This document shows, piece by piece, positions 59,584-64,000 of a stretch of 64,000 nt of DNA. The DNA lies in assembly GCA_039816045.1 (NCBI GenBank), contig JBCBYB010000005.1:62001-126000 (forward strand). The letters run 5' to 3'. The DNA comes from Thermohalobaculum sp039816045 (GTDB lineage Bacteria; Pseudomonadota; Alphaproteobacteria; Rhodobacterales; Rhodobacteraceae). Position 1 is the stretch's first letter, and each line of letters opens with the position of its first letter. The translations under genes and the position numbers were made by a program. The notes beneath the pieces were generated by a model. The model saw nothing but the letters and a program-made list of their open reading frames with translations. It was not told the DNA's origin and made no database searches.

Positions 59584-60951
59584 GTGGATGAGACGCGGGC
59601 AGCGGTGAACGGGCGCAGGGGAATACGCGGAGTGATCAGCGCATTGCTGCGCGGGGCCTTTGCCACCGGCATCGCCGGGGCGGCCTGGGCAGCGTCGACG
59701 ATCGGGACCGACCCCATCGCCGGAGCACCGGAGGCGCCCGAACGCGCCATCCTTCTCATTTCGATCGACAGCGAAGCGGCCACGACCCTGACCGGACGGC
59801 TTCCTGCCGGGATCGCGCGCTCGGATCTGCGCGCGGCCTTCCCGGGGGCCGAGATGGACGGAGAGGACGGGGGCGTGAGCACCATCGAGGGCGATGAGGG
59901 CGCGGAGGCAGAGCTTTGGCGCACCGCGCTCGCAGCGCTGCCGGTCGTCCTGCCTCGGATCTCCCAGGCCACCATCGAGATCTGCGACGGCCGGATCCGC
60001 ATCGACGGCAAGCTCAAGCCCGGCTTCTCCCTGCGTGCCGCCCAGCCCGCGCTGCGCACCGCGCTGGCCACCGATTGGGCTTTGGACCTGGCGCTGGAGG
60101 AGGCCCCCCCTCCCGCGATGATCGAGTTCCAGATCGCAGGCGGCGCGCTTCAAGCAACGGGGATGCTGCCCAACGGTCTCTCTGTGCGCCAAGGCACCGC
60201 CACGCTCACCGAGGCGACCGGCCCTTTGGATCCCGAAGCGCTCCAGCTCGCCACCGGGGGAACCGGCAATACGGCGGACTGGACCGTTGCGCTCGGTGCG
60301 CTTGGGCGGCTCACGCGGCTTTATACCGATGCAGAGGGCAGCATCGAAGATGGAGGCTTGGCCATCGGTGGCACCTTGCGGCCCGGCCAAAGCCTGGCAG
60401 AGATCGAACGCTGGTTGACCGCCAGTCTTCCCGCGCCATGGGACCTGTCGCTTGCGGGGACCGAAACGCCGGCGCGGCGCGGCACCTTGCGCATCGCGCC
60501 TGACACGGGGCGGCCCGAGCGGCTGCGCGGCACGCGGTGGGTGCCGGCGGTTCCAACAGAGACGGATCGGGAGGTCTGTGATCGTGCCATGGAGGCCACC
60601 CAGCGGTCCGGGCGCCTGACGTTCCTGAGCGGCATGAGTGTCCTCGAAGACAGCACGGCGCGGCTTCTCGATCGCCTGGCGGGCATTGCCCATGCCTGTC
60701 TTGCCGGCGGCGGCGGTAAACGCACGCTCCGAATTGGCGGCCATACGGATTCCGACGGCGACGATGCCCGGAACCTCGCGCTGAGCGAGGCCCGCGCACA
60801 GGCGGTGCTGGACGCGTTGTTGGAGCGTGGGCTGCCACAGCGCGCGCTTTATGCGGTAGGGTACGGCGAAAGCCGACCGATCGCCCCCAACGAGACGGAG
60901 GATGGCCGACAACGCAACCGTCGCATAACCTTCGACTGGAGCGATCACTGA
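59584..60951 (+). CDS. OmpA family protein with tandem N-terminal repeats
   Basis: A 455-residue envelope protein. The C-terminal OmpA domain (about 335-455) is clear: TFLSGMSVLEDSTARLLDRLAGIAHAC, then the peptidoglycan-binding TLRIGGHTDSDGDDARNLALSEARAQAVLDALLERG and NRRITFDW. Before it are repeats of about 70-80 residues of the form TLTGRLPAGI, RIDGKLKPGF, QATGMLPNGL, AIGGTLRPGQ, which look like BON-type modules. A signal segment ALLRGAFATGIAGAAWAA is near 21-38. The start is unsure: GTG 59584 as given, or GTG 59632, which has AGGGGA eight bases upstream. Confidence 0.85.
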   Translation: MDETRAAVNGRRGIRGVISALLRGAFATGIAGAAWAASTIGTDPIAGAPEAPERAILLISIDSEAATTLTGRLPAGIARSDLRAAFPGAEMDGEDGGVSTIEGDEGAEAELWRTALAALPVVLPRISQATIEICDGRIRIDGKLKPGFSLRAAQPALRTALATDWALDLALEEAPPPAMIEFQIAGGALQATGMLPNGLSVRQGTATLTEATGPLDPEALQLATGGTGNTADWTVALGALGRLTRLYTDAEGSIEDGGLAIGGTLRPGQSLAEIERWLTASLPAPWDLSLAGTETPARRGTLRIAPDTGRPERLRGTRWVPAVPTETDREVCDRAMEATQRSGRLTFLSGMSVLEDSTARLLDRLAGIAHACLAGGGGKRTLRIGGHTDSDGDDARNLALSEARAQAVLDALLERGLPQRALYAVGYGESRPIAPNETEDGRQRNRRITFDWSDH

Positions 60952-60983
60952 CCGAGGAACTGGGACCAACAGGAGGACACGGC

Positions 60984-61430
60984 ATGGACTACGGGTCGAG
61001 TGAGACAGTGCTGACGATGCTGAAGGCGATGGCGATCGGGCTGGCCGCTGGCTATGTGATCTGGGGGTGGAAGCGACCGACCGGCTCAGAGGGCTCCGAT
61101 GACGCGGCTGCGTCCGAACCCGCCGAAACGGCCGCGGAGCCGACGCCCGAGCCGGACCCCGTCGAGACCGAGCCAGAAAGCGAACCTGCCCCGCCCCCGT
61201 CCAATCTCTACCTCGAGCGTCCGGACCATGTGGACAACCTGCAGGAAATCAAAGGTGTCGGGCCCAAGATGGAAGCCGTGCTGAACAGCAAAGGGGTCTA
61301 CCAGTTCGCTCAGATCGCCGCCTTCACCGCCGAGGACCTCACCTGGCTGGACAAGGCGACCGGAAGCTTTCCGGGGCGCGCCGCGCGCGACGGTTGGGTG
61401 ACCCAGGCGAAAGAGCGCGCGGGCGGCTGA
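60984..61430 (+). CDS. Membrane-anchored helix-hairpin-helix protein
   Basis: A 148-residue protein: one N-terminal membrane segment (AMAIGLAAGYVIWGW, about 14-30), an acidic Pro/Glu linker (about 35-75), and a C-terminal helix-hairpin-helix-like domain LQEIKGVGPKMEAVLNSKGVYQFAQIAAFTAEDLTWLDKATGSFPGRAARDGWVTQA. The same domain is found at the end of some complex I NuoE-like and L21-like proteins in alphaproteobacteria. Function unknown. AGGAGG precedes the ATG, 32 bases after the OmpA gene. Confidence 0.8.
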   Translation: MDYGSSETVLTMLKAMAIGLAAGYVIWGWKRPTGSEGSDDAAASEPAETAAEPTPEPDPVETEPESEPAPPPSNLYLERPDHVDNLQEIKGVGPKMEAVLNSKGVYQFAQIAAFTAEDLTWLDKATGSFPGRAARDGWVTQAKERAGG

Positions 61431-61437
61431 GCCGGTC

Positions 61438-62652
61438 TCAGGCCGGCGCCAGCGTCTTTACTGCGTCGTGGCCGTAGAGCCAGTCGAGCTGCGCAGCGGC
61501 GATGCTGGGCGCCATCCACGCCACCGCGGCGATCGGGGCCCAGGAGAAGAGCCGCCCGAGTTCGGTCCGTTTGTGAAACAGCAGACCGTTCGACCGGCTT
61601 TGTGCCTGCACCCGCGCGACCCGGGGGAACCGCTCGTCCTCATAGGCACGGAGCGCCTCGGCAATCCCGCCGCCTTCCCCGAGCCGGCGCATCAGAACCG
61701 CGACGTCCTCGAGCGCCATAGCCGCCCCTTGCGCCATGAAGGGCAGCATCGCATGGGCAGCGTCGCCCAGGAGCACCACCCGCCCATCGCACCACCGGGC
61801 CTGCTCGGGGCGCTCGAACAGCCCCCAGACGAAGGTCTCGTCCACGGCCTCCAGAAGCTTCGACACATCCGCATGCCACCCGGCAAACGCCGCCCGCAGC
61901 TCGGAGGGATCGCCTCTCTTAGCCCAGCCCTCCTCCGCCTCCATCGACCGCTCTTCGACCGCGACGAAGTTCACCAACCGGCCACTGCGCAGATAATAGG
62001 TCACGAGATGGCGTCCGGGCCCCGCCCAAACCGTCGCCTGAGGCAACACCAACCCCTCAGGCAGCCGGGTCGCGTCGATTGTCCCGCGCCAAGCCACCTG
62101 CCCGGTGAACCGCGGCGCGTCCGCTCCGTTGAGCACACGCCGAAGCGCCGAGTTCAGCCCGTCCGCCGCGACCAGGACATCGCCCGTATGGACCGTGCCG
62201 TCCGCGAGCTTGAGCCGTGCGCCCTCGCTCCGGTTGCCATAGCTTTCGGCAACGGCGCCGGTGTGAACCTCGATCCCGGCCGCCCGTGCCGCATCGGTCA
62301 AAATGGCGTGCAAGTCAGCGCGATGCACATGGAGATAGGGCGCGCCCCAGCGGGCTTCGGCTGGTTCCCCAAGATCGACGCGGTAGATCGACGCCCCGCT
62401 CTGACCATCCCGCATCTCGGCTGCCGCCGGGCGGAAGGCGGACGCAGCGACCGCATCAAAAACGCCCAGCCAGCGCAGCACCCGGGAGGCATTGGGGCTC
62501 ATCTGAAGACCCGCGCCGACCTCGCCGAACTCCGCGGCTCGTTCAAACAGAGAGACCTCCCAGCCGGCGCGCGCGAAGGCGAGCCCCGCGGCCATACCGG
62601 CAATGCCGCCACCAGCGATCAGCGCTTTGCGTGTTCCGGACGCGCCCGGCAT
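61438..62652 (-). CDS. FAD-dependent aromatic monooxygenase (salicylate hydroxylase-like)
   Basis: A 404-residue group A flavoprotein monooxygenase. The FAD-binding dinucleotide fold is ALIAGGGIAGMAAGLAFARAGWEVSLFERA at 9-38, the DG motif VLVAADGLNSALRRVL lies near 159, and the GD motif VVLLGDAAHAMLPFMAQGAAMALEDV near 288. Relatives hydroxylate salicylate, 3-hydroxybenzoate or similar rings with NAD(P)H and oxygen; the substrate here is not known. ATG 62652 with GGAGG upstream is preferred over the in-frame GTG at 62664. It is convergent with the helix-hairpin-helix gene. Confidence 0.9.
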   Translation of the reverse strand: MPGASGTRKALIAGGGIAGMAAGLAFARAGWEVSLFERAAEFGEVGAGLQMSPNASRVLRWLGVFDAVAASAFRPAAAEMRDGQSGASIYRVDLGEPAEARWGAPYLHVHRADLHAILTDAARAAGIEVHTGAVAESYGNRSEGARLKLADGTVHTGDVLVAADGLNSALRRVLNGADAPRFTGQVAWRGTIDATRLPEGLVLPQATVWAGPGRHLVTYYLRSGRLVNFVAVEERSMEAEEGWAKRGDPSELRAAFAGWHADVSKLLEAVDETFVWGLFERPEQARWCDGRVVLLGDAAHAMLPFMAQGAAMALEDVAVLMRRLGEGGGIAEALRAYEDERFPRVARVQAQSRSNGLLFHKRTELGRLFSWAPIAAVAWMAPSIAAAQLDWLYGHDAVKTLAPA

Positions 62653-62723
62653 AGGTTCCTCCACCGATGTTCGATCCGAAGCATGCCCACCGAGAGCGGT
62701 GTCGGCAAGGGGCTGGCCGGCGC

Positions 62724-64000
62724 CTATTGCGGCGTGCGGCCTCCGCCGGGGCCGTTCTTCCCAGACGCCGTGACGACACGGATCATCCGTTTTCCGGGCC
62801 TTGCCGGTCGCCGCTTGGGAGGCGCGGCGGCGGGCGTCGGATCTTCGGCCACGGGCTTTGCAGGCGTCGGCTCTGGAGACGGCTCTGAAAGCCCGTTTAC
62901 TTGATCCCGCAACGCCTCTTCAGACATCGAAGGCGGAGGCGCCACCGGCTCCATCGGCGGAGCGGGCGGGACATTGAGTGTGGACGGAGCAGGCTCGGAC
63001 AAGGCCGGCTCGCCCGCTGTTGCAGCGTCATCGCGCTGCGGCAACTCAGGTTGGGCCTCGCCGACCGGACGCAAGGGAGCCGCTTCAAGATCGCCTGCAT
63101 CCGCCCCGGAAGCGGGCAACGGTAAAACACCGGCCAATCCGTTGAGGCCTCCGATATCGACCGTTCCGACGAGCCCGTCTCCGTTGAACGCCATCGGCGC
63201 CGGCGCGAACGTCTCGTCTGAGGGATCCACCACAGCCGGTTGCGCCGCTTGGCCACCAGACGCGATAATCGGCGGCACTGGAAGGACTTGCCCCGGCTGA
63301 AGCTGTAGATCCTCCGGCAGTGCGGATGCGCGGGGTTTCTCAGCGGTCGCCGGCGGATCCACCAGCATGACTTCGCAAACCGGCGCTTCCTCGCGGCGAT
63401 GCCGCATCCCGAGCTTCACCTTAAGGCTCGCGCCACGGACCCCCCCGACGATCTGGCCATCCGTGAAGGTGAGCTTCTCATCGATCATCCGCCGCGACAG
63501 CTCAAAGGCGTGGTCGATCATCTCGCGGGTGTCGGCAGCTGACGGACGCGCCATCAGCTCGTGGCCGGCAAAGGGCGCAAGACCGGAGGTGATGATGCCG
63601 GAGTTGTGGTCCTCCATCCCGTCAGGAGGCAACACGTGCCAGCGCAGCCAAAAGCGCAGTGGCGCCTGCCCTCCGCGCAACTCTTCCAGGGCCGCGGCGA
63701 AGCTCGCCCGCGGAACCGAATTTCGCGCCGACACCCAAACCGCGCCGACCGGCTCGGTGAAGCGCGCAACGACCGAGGCTGTGGCCGTCACGGCAGCGGC
63801 GCGATCAAAGATCGCATCGGGGCCTTCTTCGCCTTCGATCCCGGCTTCGTGGATCTTGTAGTAGGCGCGATGGTCCGTGAACTCACCGAGTCCCTGGTCC
63901 CACATGACCGGGTTCACATAGCGCCCGATCTCTCCGCGACCGGCGAAAGGTTCGGCATGGTTCGAGACGCGCAGGCGCACGCCATCGAGCTCAAAGGCGA
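62724..64000 (-). CDS. Hypothetical protein with long Pro-rich tail (runs off right edge)
   Basis: At least 425 residues, the frame being open to the window edge. A GTG at 63980 could start it, but the residues before (AFELDGVRLRVSNH) look coding, so the true start is probably outside. The N-terminal 210 residues form a globular domain (AVWVSARNSVPRASFAAALEEL, SGIITSGLAPFAGHELMARPSAADTREMIDHA, LTFTDGQIVGG) that reminds me weakly of DUF4261. From about 235 the rest is Pro/Ala/Glu-rich and likely disordered, ending in a basic KRRPARPGKRMIRVV segment. Function unknown. Confidence 0.6.
   Translation of the reverse strand, partial: AFELDGVRLRVSNHAEPFAGRGEIGRYVNPVMWDQGLGEFTDHRAYYKIHEAGIEGEEGPDAIFDRAAAVTATASVVARFTEPVGAVWVSARNSVPRASFAAALEELRGGQAPLRFWLRWHVLPPDGMEDHNSGIITSGLAPFAGHELMARPSAADTREMIDHAFELSRRMIDEKLTFTDGQIVGGVRGASLKVKLGMRHRREEAPVCEVMLVDPPATAEKPRASALPEDLQLQPGQVLPVPPIIASGGQAAQPAVVDPSDETFAPAPMAFNGDGLVGTVDIGGLNGLAGVLPLPASGADAGDLEAAPLRPVGEAQPELPQRDDAATAGEPALSEPAPSTLNVPPAPPMEPVAPPPSMSEEALRDQVNGLSEPSPEPTPAKPVAEDPTPAAAPPKRRPARPGKRMIRVVTASGKNGPGGGRTPQ

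Overview
The window is a dense, GC-rich stretch of chromosome from an alphaproteobacterium, almost certainly of the order Rhodobacterales. The evidence is the bc1 operon petABC together with the regulators petP/petR (known from Rhodobacter), hisB followed by a DUF2628 gene and hisH, the order HDAC-xseB-dxs-tlyA, the five-gene ATP synthase F1 operon atpHAGDC, and a VPLPA-CTERM surface protein. Nearly every gene is chromosomal housekeeping. I see no rRNA, tRNA, CRISPR array, insertion sequence or prophage. Genes are tightly packed: many start/stop overlaps are of the ATGA, GTGA or TGATG type, and no gap exceeds about 250 bases.

Layout. 0-6.6 kb: two divergent unknown genes, NADP isocitrate dehydrogenase (icd), a class II glutamine amidotransferase with a DUF6356 gene, divergent Lrp-type regulator plus DNA methyltransfer repair protein (ogt type), an unrecognised membrane protein, a PaaG-like isomerase and a ferritin-like protein. 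6.6-12.4 kb: glnE, folB, a DUF2061 protein, an XRE regulator and zapE. 12.6-16.7 kb: an MFS transporter, an acetyltransferase, hisB-DUF2628-hisH and a LysE exporter. 16.7-25 kb: a zinc-finger protein-hydrolase-polA operon, an ABC ATPase without its permease, a sulfotransferase, a HIT protein, and an operon of DUF393, DUF4166 and HAD genes. 25-34.7 kb: aroC, an unknown membrane protein, petABC with a clear terminator, trmL, and HDAC-xseB-dxs-tlyA.

34.8-38 kb is the most accessory-looking part: a predicted secreted lipase with a calcium-repeat-like region and a DUF4214 tail, and a VPLPA-CTERM protein. 38-46 kb: petR/petP divergent from ilvE, then rsfS-rlmH-gpmI-EnvC-like-ctpA-rppH, a set that joins translation control, glycolysis and cell-wall maturation. 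46-51.4 kb: atpHAGDC with a lipoprotein gene at its 3' end. 51.6-64 kb: a PAS/degenerate-kinase/receiver protein, a DUF1203 protein, priA, a transaldolase, DUF484-xerC, an EamA transporter, an OmpA-family protein, a helix-hairpin-helix protein, an FAD monooxygenase and a truncated gene at the right edge.

The least expected structures lie outside the genes. The priA/transaldolase gap holds a perfect 17-bp inverted repeat whose loop carries a textbook G-quadruplex motif. A 29-base hairpin-containing repeat occurs twice, in the same reading frame, in the polA linker and in the tail of the sulfotransferase. The ABC ATPase is followed by a 12-codon remnant where a permease gene would be expected. 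A PAS-receiver protein without a phosphorylatable His is divergent from the ATP synthase operon. I do not see a clearly new multi-gene defence or mobile system. All names rest on reading motifs by eye, and no database search was run.
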